Below are positions 1-11,104 of a stretch of 64,000 nt of DNA, piece by piece; position 1 is the first letter of the stretch, and each line of letters opens with the position of its first letter. The DNA is taken from assembly GCF_019279795.1 (NCBI RefSeq), contig NC_056729.1, positions 1,862,818,311-1,862,882,310 of the forward strand, given 5' to 3'. Both the position numbers and the translations under genes were made by a program. The stretch comes from Protopterus annectens (Eukaryota > Chordata > Ceratodontiformes > Protopteridae). The notes under the pieces are model-generated. The model had not been told where the DNA came from. It did not search any database and saw only the letters and a program-made list of their open reading frames with translations.

Positions 1-249
1 ATTTATTGTTGTCATAACATCACTGTAGCTTTCATGTGGAATAAAACCCCACAAAAGCAAATCCACTTTCTGACTGGTTACATCTCTGATGTTTGACTGC
101 GATTAAGAGAAACTAACACTTTGCCCATCATCATTTTTCATATTAAAAAGATGAGTTTACCACTTCTTAATGTAGCTTCTCCTGCAGAGATAATGGAGTA
201 GACAGGTTATAATCTGTATAATTATAGTTATTATGATCTGAGGCAAAAG
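1..249. other. unassigned AT-rich flank
   Basis: No ORF or recognisable repeat is visible here. It adjoins the 67-bp satellite and may be a strongly diverged edge of it. Confidence 0.4.
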
Positions 250-984
250 AGTCTGTTGAATAGTGAGCATAATGCAATGGTGATCAAATTAACTAATTGA
301 AGATACAGCAGTTACATTTATGTAACACAGCAGCATGCCACAGATAGTTATCAACATAACTAATCTTAGATATAGTGGCTACTGTTACGTAAGACAGCAG
401 CATGCCAGAGATGGTGATCAACATAACTAATCTTAGATATAGTGGCTACTGTTACGTAACACAGCAGCATCCCAGAGATGGTGATCAACATAACTAATCT
501 TAGACACAGTGGCTATTAAGTAACACAGCAGCATGCCACAGATAATGAGCAATGCAACTAATCTAAGATACAATAGTTACTTTTATGTAACATAGTACAA
601 TGCCACAGATGGTGATCAGTGTTAAGTAGTGTTAGATTTATGTGACAGAACAACATGCCACAGATGGTGATCGATGTAACTACACTTACATATAGTGATT
701 ATATTTATGTAACAGCAGTATGCTACAGATGGTCATCAATGTAACTAATGTGAGAGACTATGTAACAGAGCAGCATGCCACAGATGGTGATCAAAGTAAC
801 TAATCTTGGATACAGTGGTTACATTTATGTAATATACCAAAGATGATGATCAATAATGTTATTTGCAATTATTACATTTGTATTTCAGAGTAACATACCA
901 CAGATACTGATCAATCTAATGTTAGATACAGTGGTTCCATTATGTAACAGAGTAGCATGTCATACATGGGAATTAATGTAATTA
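250..984. repeat. 67-bp satellite array, left arm
   Basis: Units repeat with a 67-bp period; the phrase taatcttaga recurs at 361, about 428 and about 495. Each unit carries a near-palindrome of the form GTTACAT-TT-ATGTAAC and a core like cagcatgccacagatgg. Units become more divergent and variable in length toward 800-984. The same unit resumes at 8119, so the array was split by the block between. No coding potential is seen. Confidence 0.85.
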
Positions 985-1500
985 ATACCAAGAAAAATAG
1001 ATCAATTCCACCAAGGCACGACTTCACTTGTATTTTTCACACGATCAAGCTTTATTAAAACACACTTCCTTCAGAATAAAACCATAAATGCTGTTATCAC
1101 CACAGATGCATTTTTGTCCTATAATGACTTCCTCAGATGAAATAGAAATGCATACCGTTTACAGTTCTTCCCCCAATATACCCTCCACTTAAGTGGTACT
1201 ACTATCCCATTGGTGTATATTCTTAATGTGATCACATATACTTAATAAATATTCATCCCTATAAAACTTTTTTTTAAATGTCTTTAAAACAGCTCAAAAC
1301 ACATACATAAATATCCACAAAACCTTCTCTAAACTCTATTAAATATACATATAAATATAAATACAATTTAATTTTATATATGTTATAAACCTTTTAAAAC
1401 AAACTATTCTTCCATAAAACTATGGACAGTGGCACCATCTTGTGTCCAAAGATGGAATTAAAGTGCTATACATGTGCTTTTTAAATAAATGGGTCAGCAG
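985..1500 (-). mobile_element. Penelope-like element 3' tail, decayed
   Basis: Read on the minus strand, this AT-rich stretch has the order seen in the other PLE tails of this window: an AT-rich UTR, then a CTGAGGAAG motif with a short GTC/GAC stem, then a terminal part containing AATAAA-like and 'cttggtgg' sequences. No protein remains. The hammerhead-like core near 1104-1137 has AAAA where GAAA is required, and I found no stem I, so any ribozyme is dead. The assignment rests on analogy with 10500-11000 and 61827-62134. Confidence 0.45.
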
Positions 1501-1782
1501 TTGTATTTATTAAAATAGCAAAAGAAATTCAGTTTTTTTCTTTTTAACCAAAATAAATTGTTGCACATATAGCAGTCCTTAGCTTTAAACATAAGGTAAG
1601 TAGTACTGCATTTTTCAAAACAAAGGTCATACTTACAAGGTTAATGTACACAATTCCTATTATTCTTCAGACCAAAGAATACCTTTTTCCAGAAGCACTA
1701 AAGTTTTGTAGCCCTTAGCTTTAAAACTGGGGCAAGTGATACTGCGTCATTCAGACCTGGGAATCTAGTAGCTTCCAGGGAT
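1501..1782. other. unassigned sequence next to the CR1-A 3' end
   Basis: AT-rich with no ORF. A phrase like cccttagctttaaa recurs near 1578 and 1716, suggesting a weak internal repeat. It may belong to the older PLE tail or to target DNA. Confidence 0.3.
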
Positions 1783-1892
1783 GGTTCATAGCTTCGTACT
1801 AGGCTATCTGCCCTAGGGCATTTATAAGCCTAGCCAGAGTGTGTGTGGCTTTCACCACCCCTTAGGATGAGAATACTACGCCCTTTTAGGGT

Positions 1893-3942
1893 TTAGTTTA
1901 CTGTGCCTCTGTCTAGTAGTGACACAGAGATGACCCCCGGGGTAAACCTACGATCTCCGATCCACTCGTCAAGATTTCTCTTGAATAGAGTTAGTGAGGG
2001 GCTCTGCCTAACATGGATTGGGATTCTGTTCCAGAGTGTGGGGAGCCTCTGGGTTATGAATCTATCCCTCCAGCACGTCCTATTTATTTCTGTGTTGAGG
2101 TTTAAGTCTCTTGCTCTCGGTGGCTCTGATGGATTTGGATTTTCTGAGGTGGAGCATGTCCATTAATTCCGGATTGGACATGGCCTTGTACGTCAGGTAC
2201 AGATCACCTCTGAGTAGGCGGTATGCGACTGAATAGAGCTGGAGTTCTTTCAGTCGGGCAGCATATGACATACATTTAAGACCCTTTATCCTCTTGGTGA
2301 GGAACTTTTGGGGTTTTTCCAACTGCTGCAGGTGTCGGGTAAGATACATCCCAAATGGGGCATTGTACTCAATCATTGGCCTGATAAGAGAAGAGTACAG
2401 GGGCACAATGACCTCTCTTGATCTAGATGTGAAACCCTTCATGATAAGGTGGGCAATATAGAAGGTCTTCCTAACCACTTTGGCAATGTGAGTGTCAAAT
2501 GAGAGGTTACTGTCAACCTGGGTCCCTAGGTCCCTGATTACCTCTTCCGTACTTAATGGATTACCACCTATGTGGTAATTTGTGGGTACCTTGTTTTTCC
2601 CAAAGGGTATGACTATACATTATTTGGCGTTCAGCTTAAGGCCATGGCTCTGGCACCAATTATCCGTTTCTATGAGGCCTCTCTGAAGGATGTTTGTGTC
2701 CGCTGGAGTATCAATTATGGCGCCTCCTATCAATCCTCCTCTGTTTGCCTGTACCTCGGAAAAATAAATGCCGAACAAGAGGGATCCCAGGACTAAGCCC
2801 TGTGGGACACCGCTTGTGACTGGCTTAGAGTCTGACATAGCTCCAGCAACTCTGACCCTGTGGGTTCTGTCCTTGAGCCAGTTTGCAACCCATCTTGTGA
2901 CATATGGGTTTACATTTAAGCTGGTGAGTTTGTCTATGATGCCCGAGTGGGGTATTGTGTCAAAGGCTTTTGCAAGGTCAAGGTAGGCTGTGTGAACAGC
3001 CTTACCCTCATCAATGGCCTTAGTGACTGTTTCAAAAAGTCGACCAAGTTTAAAAGGCAGGATCTGCCCTTGACAAAGCCGAATTGGTTAGGATCCAATG
3101 TCTGTAGGTCCCCAATGTCTTTGTTTATGAGTTCCATAATGATCCTCTCCATAGCTTTGCAGACCAGGCTCGTCAAGCTTATGGGGCAGTAATTTCCAGG
3201 GTCCGTAGAAGCACCGCCTTTGTGAAGTGGGACCACTGTTGCCGCACGCCACTCTTTGCACGATCCTGTAGTAAGGCTAAGATTAAACAGCAGCCTTATG
3301 TGTGGGTTTAGTTCCTCTTGGAGTTCATGTAGCACACAGCCCGGGACACCGTCTGGTCCCATTGATGCTGTGTTTTTAGCTTTAGAGAGGGCTCTCACCT
3401 GGGCATCTGAGATGTTAGGGAGGCTATACTCTGATGGGATAGTTATTTCTCCTTTTGTGGGGGAGGGGGAGGAGAAATTTGCACTGAACCTGTCTGCCAG
3501 AATGTTGGCAATGTCAGTGGGTTCAGTGTATTTTGTGTCATTTTGGACTAACTCTGAGCATATCTGGGAGTTTCCACCCAGGTTTCTAACATAGCTAAAG
3601 AAGGCCTTGTGATTGTCTTTGTGTCTTTTACATTTTTCTCTCAAAGTTGGCCTTGGATGATTTTATGAGTGATCGTAGCTTTTTGCTAGTACTGATCAGA
3701 GATGCCTTCCCTTTTAGGGATTTTGCTCTGTCATGTAGTAGCTTCCTCCTCCTGTTGTAAAGTTTGTTTATGGCTGGGGTCCACCAGACCGGCCTGCCTT
3801 TGGGGAATTGGTCTTGGTTTTATTTGGGATTGCATGATCCATGCATTCTTGAAGGTGCCCGTAGAAGGCATTTGCAAAGGATTCAGCAGTGTGGGTTGTG
3901 GTTTCCACTGGCCCAGGAGCCTTGAAGGATACCACGTCAGTC
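1893..3942 (-). pseudogene. CR1-A ORF2, reverse transcriptase part
   Basis: The RT half of ORF2, in fragments across frames: the linker (about 3980-3768), then SMGPDGVPGCVLHELQEEL through DPNQFGFVKGRSCLLNL (3644-2934), SGVPQG..LGSLLFGIYFSE (2838-2620), and the C-terminal YNAPFGMYLTRHLQQLEK block (2478-2080). The FADD region lies in a stretch broken by frameshifts. The ancestral stop is TAA at 1893-1895. At least four frameshifts separate the pieces, so this is a dead copy. Confidence 0.8.
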
Positions 3943-4647
3943 TTAAGAAGTGTGAAGTTGGCTTTTGAGAAGTTCTTCACTGTGGTCTTTTGTGCAGGGG
4001 TGGGGGATGTGGATTTCCAGTGAGATTAATTTATGGTCTGATCTTACCAAAGAGGGATATACTTCCAGTGTGGAGCATTTTGTCCCCATGTTTGTGATGA
4101 TCAGGTCTAGTATATTGTCTCCTCTTGTGGGAATGGTGACTAGTTGTTCCATTGCATTTGAGTTTATGAATTCTAGGAACCTTTGGGCTAGGGTGTTGGT
4201 GCTTGAGTAATGTTCCCAGTCTATGTTTGGGTAGTTGAAGTCTCCCAATATGATGGTGTTTGGAGAGACATTCATACTCTCCAATGTCTTCAGGAAGGCT
4301 GTGTGGGGTTCCTGAGTTTGAGAGGGTGGTCTGTGGCATGCTACAAACTGTAAGGCAGTTTTGCCTATGGTTAGTTGCACCCGGATTGTCTCCGATGCTT
4401 CATGCGTTGCCACTAACCTGGAGGTGTGGGTATCTTTGATGAATATGGATACTCCCCCTCCTTTTGTGGTTCGGTCCAAGTTTTGGGGCCGGAAAGCATG
4501 ATATGAGGTAAAACCTGATAGTGCTGGAGTGCTCTCAGGAGCCTTGAACCAGGTTTCAGTCACTGCACAGACATCAATGTTCTCCATACTGAGGAGGGCT
4601 TCGAGGGCATGCATCTTGAGGTTTAGACTTCTGGCATTGAGCAGCAT
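3943..4647 (-). pseudogene. CR1-A ORF2, AP-endonuclease domain
   Basis: 234 codons of an exonuclease-endonuclease-phosphatase domain that nicks target DNA. The family motifs are visible: LNARSL near the N-terminus, VTETWF, GGGVSIFIKD, ILGDFNYPNIDWE and VRSDHKLISLEI. The start is the conserved ORF2 Met of MLLNARSL. The frame is lost after about residue 230, where the fused RT should continue, so the product would be endonuclease only. C-H-R-P-P stands where the sister copies have C-Y-R-P-P. Confidence 0.85.
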
Positions 4648-4676
4648 TACCCTTAGTTTTTTTCCACTTGTGTTTT

Positions 4677-5027
4677 CTAGGGAGGTAGGTTTGTCATTTG
4701 AGCCTTGCCTAAAAAAGGCACTATGGGGGTGGCAAGAGGCTTGGCCAATATCCGGAAGCCCAGGGGTGACAGGTGCAAGCTATCCATTGCGAAGCAGCAT
4801 GGCTTGTCAAGCATGTCATCCCAAGCAGACAGACATTGGATCCCCTTAGAATGACACCAGTAATTAAGCCAATTGTTAAAACTGATCATTTTGTCTTTGT
4901 ACTATGGCATCATTCTTGGTGAGGGTAAGATGCTGCTCAGGGTCAGGGTCATACCGGCCTGGGCTACATAATCAGAGAGCTCCTCTATGTCTCTTTTCAT
5001 GTAGTCCAGGGAGGTACGTCTCAGGTC
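4677..5027 (-). pseudogene. CR1-A ORF1, C-terminal esterase part
   Basis: This is the C-terminal part of CR1 ORF1, an RNA-binding and chaperone-type protein that in CR1 carries an SGNH-type esterase domain. The visible text includes SLDYMKRDIEELSDYVAQAG, then a stop-interrupted joint near 4900, then FNNWLNYWCHSKGIQ and LHLSPLGFRILAK. The block that is DGLHLSPLGF in copy C2 reads DSLHLSPLGF here, so the Asp and His of the DxxH catalytic block are kept. The N-terminal zinc-binding part and the GDS block are missing through 5' truncation. Confidence 0.75.
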
Positions 5028-5210
5028 TGGTGTCATTCTAAGGGGATCCAGTATCTGTCTGCTTGAGATGACATGGTCGACAACCCACAATGCTTTGCCA
5101 CAGATGGTCTGCACCTGTCGCTCCTGGGATCCCAGATACTGGCTAAGGCTCTTGCTGCCCCTATAGTGCCTTTTTTAGGCAAGGTTCAAATAACAAGTTC
5201 ACCACCGTAA
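5028..5210 (+). pseudogene. CR1-B ORF1, C-terminal esterase remnant
   Basis: Translates as the last 60 or so codons of ORF1: WCHSKGIQYLSA, a stop where the sister copies have Trp, then DDMVDNPQCFATDGLHLSLLG, ending at TAA 5208-5210. The DxxH catalytic block is kept. ORF2 starts 30 bp downstream at 5240. Confidence 0.7.
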
Positions 5211-5239
5211 CAGGAACAGGCAAGCAAAAACTGAGGGTA

Positions 5240-8026
5240 ATGCTACTCAGTGCTAGAAGTCTAAATCTCAAAATGCACTCACTCGAGGCACTCCTTAAAA
5301 TGGAGAACATCAATATCTGTGCAATGACTGAGACCTAGTTCAAGGCTCCAGAGAGCACCCCTGCACTACCAGGCTATAACTCATACCACACTTTTCGGCC
5401 ATGTAACCTGGACTGAAACACCAAAGGCGGAGGTGTGTCCATATTCATTAAGGATATCCACACCTCCAGGCTACTTGCTCAGCATAATGCATCCGAGGTT
5501 ATCCAAGTGCAACTAACTCTGGGCAAAACTGCAATCCAAATTGTAGCTTGCTACAGATCACCCACCATGTCCCAGGATTCCCACTCCTCTTTTCTTGATG
5601 TACTGGAAAATATTAGGGTTCAACCAAACACCCTAATAATGGGTGACTTCAACTACCCCGCTATTAACTGGGAAACCTACTTGTGTACCAACTCCTTAGC
5701 TCAACGTTTTCTGGAATTCATAAACTCCAATGCCCTGGATCAACTTATCCACACCCCCACCAGGAGCAACAATATCCTAGACCTAGTCATTACCAACATG
5801 AGTGACCGGTGTTCCACATCTGAAGTCAACTCCTTGCTGGCCCGATCTGACCATAAGCTAATCACCCTTGATATCCACATCCGGCCCCCACCCCCCATTA
5901 AGGAAACCACGGTAAAAGATTTCTCCAAAGCCAACTTCATGCATCTTAAGACAGAAGTGGTGAACCTCATGACACCCATGCAGATGGACAATACAGTTAC
6001 GACTGCTGAATCCTACAGAAATGCACTCTATAAGCACTTACACGAGTGCATGGATCGTGCTATCCCAAACAGAACCAAGACGCTATCCTCCAAAAAATGG
6101 AAGCGAATCTGGTGGTCCCCTGCCATAAACAAACTGTACAACAGAAGGAAGAAACTGTTGCAAAAGAGAGTAAAATCCCATGAGTGGAGGAGCTTCCTGG
6201 TCACTCTCAGTAAGAAGTTGAGATCCCTTATAAGATCCTCCAAAGCTAGCTGCAAAAAAAAAATCGCCACTCATTCCAAGGACAACCACAAAGCATTCTA
6301 TAGCTATGTCAAGAATCTTGATGGCAACACCCAGATCTGCTCTGAGTTACAGCACAAAGACACGAAAATTACAGAACCAACTGATATTGCCAACATCCTG
6401 GCAGATAGGTTCAGTGCTAATTTTACCCCCCCACCACCCCCTAAAGGGCCCGTATCTATACAGGAAGAATGCAGAGTCCCTGTAATCACAACTACGCAGG
6501 TAAAAGCTGCACTCTCTAAAGCCAAAAGCACAGCATCCATGGGACCGGACAACATCCCAGGATGCGTTTTACACGAACTTCAGAATGAACTGGCTTCCCA
6601 TTTAAGCACCATGTTCAATAATAGCCTCGCATCAGGCTTTGTGCCCACTGAGTGGCACACAGCATCAGTTATCCCACTCCACAAAGGGGGAGCCACCACT
6701 GATCCTGGGAACTATCTACCTATTAGCCTGACGAGCCTGGTCTGCAAGGCCATGGAACGTATCATCATGGAACTCATAAACAGAGACATTGGTAACCTCC
6801 AAACTCTGGATCACACCCAGTTCGGGTTTGTGAAAGGCAAATCATGCTTCCTGAACCTGATCAATTTCTTTGAGGCAGTCACCAAAGCTGTAGATGAGGG
6901 TAAGGTGGTTTACACAGCCTATCTTGACCTCGCCAAGGCTTTCGACACCATCCCCCATTCTGGAATTATAGCTAAACTCACCAAACTAGGTATAAATCCC
7001 TACGTCACAAGATGGGTTGCCAACTGGCTCACTGACAGAACCCACACTGTAAAAGTTGCAGACTCCAAATTTGACCTCAAAGCAGTGACAAGTGAAGTAC
7101 CACAGGGTTCCATCCTGGGACCTCTTCTGTTTGGTATCTACTTCTCTGAAGTACAGGCTAACACAGAAGACCTCTGGCTAACGAAGTTCGCAGATGACAG
7201 CAAACTAGGAGTCATAGTCAATTCCCCAAATGATGTGGACATCCTACAGAAGGGCCTCGCTGAGACAGATGCCTGGTGTCAGAGCCATGACCTCAAGCTC
7301 AATGCCAAAAAGTGCAGTGTCATCCCCTTTGGTAAAAACTCTGTACCCATGAACTACCACATAGGCAGCAATCTACTTAACACAGAATGCGTGAAAAGAG
7401 ATCTTGGGATCCAGGTGGACAGTAGTCTATCCTTTGACAGTCACATCGCCACAGTAGTCATGAAGTCCTTCTACATGGCACACCTCATCATAACCAGGAA
7501 AAAAGAGGTCATTGTTCCTCTCTACTCGACACTCATTAGACCCATTAAAGAGTACAACGCCCCTTTTGGAATGTACCTCACGAGACGTCTGCAGCAGCTG
7601 GAAAGGCCACAGAAGGACCTCACAAAGAGGATTACTGGTCTCAAACAAATGCACTACACTGACTGCCTCAAAAAACTCCAGCTTTACTGCGTAGTATATC
7701 GCCTACTCCGAGATGATCTCTGCTTAACATATAAAGCTATGTCAAACCCAGAGCTGTTGGACATGTTACACCTAAAGAAATCCCAATCCCTTCAAGCTAC
7801 ACGCTCTAGGGACCTAAACCTTGCCACCACAATAAACCGGACATGCTGGAGGGATAGATTCCTGTCCCAGAGACTTCCCATACTCTGGAGCAGGCTACCC
7901 ATCTATGTCAAGCAAAGTTCTTCATTAGCACTCTTCAAGAAAAATCTTGATGAGTGGATGGGAAATAAGAAATACACCCCGGGGATCACTTCTGTGTCTC
8001 TGCTCGACAGTGGCACAGGAAAATAA
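5240..8026 (+). pseudogene. CR1-B ORF2 (endonuclease + RT), two early stops then 863 open codons
   Basis: ORF2 begins at ATG 5240 (MLLSARSLNL), as in the other CR1 copies. Two in-frame stops interrupt the endonuclease: TAG at 5336-5338 (codon 33, Trp in sister copies) and TGA at 5414-5416 (codon 59, Arg in sister copies, a CpG-type change). From Met at 5435 the frame is open to 8026. Domains in order: endonuclease with MGDFNYPAINWE and RSDHKLITLD; a basic linker; RT with MGPDNIPGCVL, FGFVKGKSC, DLAKAFDTIP, the catalytic FADD at 7187-7198 and GSILGPLLFGIYFSE; then the C-terminal thumb-like region. It is the longest open frame in the window and, stops aside, keeps its key residues. The product would lack the first catalytic endonuclease residues. 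Confidence 0.9.
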
Positions 8027-8118
8027 CTTTCTAGGGTGGTGTAACACAGGGAACCTTGTTGGCTAGGCTTACGTAGGCCCTTGGGCCGATCGCCTAGTAC
8101 CTACCTATGAACCTATGA

Positions 8119-8600
8119 GTGTAACTAATCTTATTACATACAGTGGTTACATTTATGTAACAGAGTAGCATGTCACACATGGGAATGAATGCAACTAATC
8201 TTAGATACAGTGGTTACATTTATGTAACAGAGTAGCATGTCACACATGGGAATGAATGTAACTAATCTTAGATACAGTAGTTACATTTATGTAACAGAGT
8301 AACATGTCATACATGTGAATGAATGTAACTCATCTTAGATACAGTGGTTACATTTATGTAACCGAGTAGCATGTCATACATGGGAATGAATGTAACTAAT
8401 CTTAGATACAGTAGTTACATTTATATAACAGAGTAGCATGTCACACATGGGAATGAATGTAACTAATCTTAGATACAGTGGTTACATTTATGTAACAGAG
8501 TAGCATGCCATACATGGGAATGAATGTAACTAATCTTAGATACAGTAGTTACATTTATGTACCAGAGTAACATACCACAGAAAGTGATAAATGATACTAA
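8119..8600. repeat. 67-bp satellite array, right arm
   Basis: About seven units with a 67-bp period, of the type gtaactaatcttagatacag + tggttacatttatgtaac + agagtagcatgtcacacatg + ggaatgaat. Units are more uniform than in the left arm, suggesting recent homogenisation. It continues the array that ends at 984. Confidence 0.9.
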
Positions 8601-10256
8601 TCTTACATGCCATAGATGACCAAACAAGTTTCAATATGATGAGCCCATTTATTCATTTTGTTTGATAAACAGGCAGGTGGTTCAGTGCCAGATCTTTTTC
8701 AGCAACACCCTGGACTACAAGGCTAAGAATAACAGATCAATAGCAATATATTAAGAATAATTCAAAGTCAGTATCAACAGGCGACTGCTGTAGTAAAGTA
8801 GTAATAGTATTTGAGCATGCAGTACAGACAAAAGTATCTGAACATTATACAAATATGTAATAGAAAATGTAGTAATGTATGTACAAAGATGTAATAGAAA
8901 ATGCAGTAACATCCATACAATAAGAAAAATATTCAAACATTATTTACAAACTGATATACTCATAACCATCTTTAAAACAGTAGGATAAGTTAAAGAATCA
9001 GGCTTAATTGTTCTGTGGAATGCATTAGCACTGTATGTATTTAATATGTATTACAATTATATTAATGTCACATACCTTTCAACTATACAAATTTTCGCAG
9101 AATGTCCAGATTTTTGCCTAATATTTTTGGTCCCTTTTCCATAAAATTGTGATTTTTTTTTGGCAAATTAGTGTCAAATCATTAAAGAGTGAAGTTAGAA
9201 AATAATCACAGGCAGTTGGGTTTCAGACTTCATACCCTCCAGATAATGGATACTAATACAAAACCTGTTATTCTATCAACTTTCTAAGTTTGTGAGAGCA
9301 ATATTTAAAAATTGTTCCTATTTTTGGGAATTTGTCACCCTTTTCTTTATGGCTTTGTACAGATTTCTTGCTCTAAGAGTTTGAGAGGTATTATTAATGT
9401 ACATAGCCTAGTAACTACCTATGAACAGCTACATTAATATTTATTACAATATGTAAGAAAATACATTTTGTAGAAATGCACTAGTACAATTTTAGAACAA
9501 CTAAGTCAAAAGGTAAGGGGAGATGCACATTTGAATGTTGACATTTCCCGGTTTCTGCATATTGACACTCTGACTATGCTCGCCTGAATATAACACAGCT
9601 GCTTATATCTGCAGATATTCACCCATTACTGGCTGGCTGTGGAATGAATGAAATAAAACCAGTTACTTGTAATTCTGACAGAATAATCTGAAGAGTTTAA
9701 ATATACTCCTGTGCAGTGTGAAGTTCTCTCTCGTGTAACTGTTTTCAATTTTAAAACTTCCCAAATGATTCTCCAGTATAACATACATGCACATAATGAT
9801 AAATAATTCATAGTGTCATAGCAGTGGTACTCTGAATGGAAGAAAAACAAAAGGCACTTACTTTAGTTGCTGTAAGTTATTGTTTGGACTCTTTAGGGCC
9901 TCGGACAGATGTTTTGCCCCTTCACTTCCAATTTTACACCTTGACAGGCTGTGCAGAAATACAAAAAGACAGTTATTCCCAGCATTGTGAACACCACATC
10001 AGTCATTGGTTAAGTGCACATGGTGTTTCAGATTTATAGCATTGCTGCTGAAGAAAAGATAAACACTGGCATCTTTTGTTTTACAAAAAACAAGTTGCCA
10101 TCCTGACGACCAGTTTCTGGTTATTGTGCCTTGAGGTACACACAGTGACAAGGAACTGCTTAAATCTTAACACAGCACAGCCTGTTACCATGAAAACAAT
10201 GTTCTAATATGACAGTGAGCATACTCTACAGTGTCCATCTTGCTTTGCAAAAGTAA
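8601..10256. other. AT-rich stretch without recognisable genes
   Basis: Short ORFs here (up to 74 codons) have no recognisable domain or pattern and look random. No mobile-element protein, RNA gene or clear tandem repeat is visible. Confidence 0.5.
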
Positions 10257-10490
10257 AAGTTATGTACTCACCATAACTATTGATCTGTGTTGTCCGTTTT
10301 TATTCCTCCTCAGCTGATGGGTCCAGGATCCAGCTCAGCCGCATTCACTTAGACTTTCACATCAAACTCTCATGCTCCTTCCTCTACCCATAATTCACTC
10401 CTCCCTTTACCCATAACTCCTCAGAACCCTGTAGGACCTCAGATCAAGCTTGCTGCCCCAAATGTAGAAAGACTAACCAGAGCCAATACG
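10257..10490 (-). repeat. DIRS-A 3' terminal repeat
   Basis: Begins with 'aaagttatgt..accataac', the family terminus, and continues to 'ctcagatcaagcttgctgcc', the equivalent of the 'cctcagatctagtttgc' in DIRS-D. A complementary match lies in the ICR at 11105-11225. Confidence 0.75.
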
Positions 10491-10499
10491 GAATGAAAG

Positions 10500-10663
10500 T
10501 CAATAAGACAGATAAGGGCTCATATAGCGGGTTTTTGAGAATATAATGATGTTCTGATGGTTGTATGACAGACGTATATGTTATATTGTATTAGTAAAAT
10601 TTTATTAATAGTTTTCATCTGTCAACAATTTGATGTGTTTTATATTTTTTTTGTCAGATTGAA

Positions 10664-10705
<42 letters not shown>

Positions 10706-11040
10706 TAAATGTTATATAATTATTATATAAAAGTGATGTGATCAAGTGATGTGTTCTGATTTAACCAATGAGGTGAAAATCAGGTTTTAAAAGGTGAACA
10801 GGATATAATGTCATCAGATTCTGATGAAGTTTACTGTTTGGAAATGAAAGCGCTAAATCTGTTGGAATAAATCTGTTTTTTCACTTTTTTCTGAAATTTT
10901 GCTATTGGTGTCCTACGTGGTGTCCTACGTGATTGGAAGCTGCCTTTATTGGGACTGAGTAAGCCTTGCTGAACTGTTTCATGGTTGTGGTGACTTTTTC
11001 AGCTTTGTCCTGTAGTGGTTAAAGATAGGGGCTCAAACTT
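10500..11040 (+). mobile_element. Penelope-like 3' tail inserted in DIRS-A
   Basis: AT-rich UTR with a (TA)n tract (about 10670-10696), a hammerhead ribozyme (10815-10861), an AATAAA-like motif and a terminal part with a 12-bp direct duplication (gtgtcctacgtg, twice, near 10909-10932). No RT or GIY-YIG coding remains, so this is a 5'-truncated tail. It separates the DIRS-A terminal repeat from its ICR. Edges are approximate. Confidence 0.65.
10815..10861 (+). ncRNA. type I hammerhead ribozyme of a Penelope-like element
   Basis: All core parts are present in order: stem I strand cagatt (10815-10820); CTGATGA (10821-10827); stem II region with GTTT/AAAT; GAAA; GCGC; TA, then the stem I return strand aatctg. 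Stem I is 6/6 Watson-Crick. Stem III is only the self-complementary tetramer GCGC, which cannot form a hairpin within one molecule but could pair between two copies. Short stem III and dimeric action are known for hammerheads in PLE terminal repeats. Cleavage would fall after the A of TA, before aatctg. Confidence 0.75.
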
Positions 11041-11104
11041 GGGATGGTGGTTTTTTATTCACCATCAGGTCACTCCCAGAGGTAAAAGGAAGGGGAAGGA
11101 GAAC

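Larger units (their letters stand above)
1783..5027 (-). mobile_element. CR1 LINE copy A (5'-truncated)
   Basis: Read on the minus strand, this runs from within ORF1 (the esterase-domain region, at 5027) through ORF2 endonuclease and RT to a 3' UTR ending in the family tail ('gcctagtacgaagctatgaacc'). The other CR1 copies here end in 8-bp CTATGAAC-type repeats, as is typical of CR1. It is 5'-truncated exactly where CR1-B begins in the opposite orientation. The reading frames are broken in several places. CR1 is assigned from the ORF1 esterase domain, the endonuclease and RT motifs and the short terminal repeats. Confidence 0.9.
5028..8118 (+). mobile_element. CR1 LINE copy B (5'-truncated, ORF2 mostly open)
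   Basis: This starts abruptly at tggtgtcattc within the ORF1 esterase region, runs through a nearly open ORF2 and ends with the tail 'cctacctatgaacctatga' before satellite DNA resumes. It belongs to a CR1 subfamily different from A, C1, C2 and D, with many consistent substitutions. Fragment F (30927-31545) matches the B subfamily closely. It abuts CR1-A head to head with no bases between. Confidence 0.92.

Noticed and set aside
250-984. Regular 67-bp repeats as a CRISPR array
   Set aside because: Units are head-to-tail with no unique spacers, in clearly eukaryotic DNA.
1104-1137. Hammerhead-like core on the minus strand
   Set aside because: The GAAA is AAAA and no stem I pairs around it; at best a fossil, so it is not listed as an RNA gene.
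2947-4849. Plus-strand ORFs opposite CR1-A
   Set aside because: Antisense shadows of ORF2; no family motifs in their own translation.
1783-8118. CR1-A/B as one element with a twin-priming 5' inversion
   Set aside because: Both halves have complete 3' ends and belong to different subfamilies; twin priming leaves only one 3' end.
9836-10039. 67-codon plus-strand ORF in the unassigned interval as a host exon
   Set aside because: No domain, splice context or codon pattern supports it.
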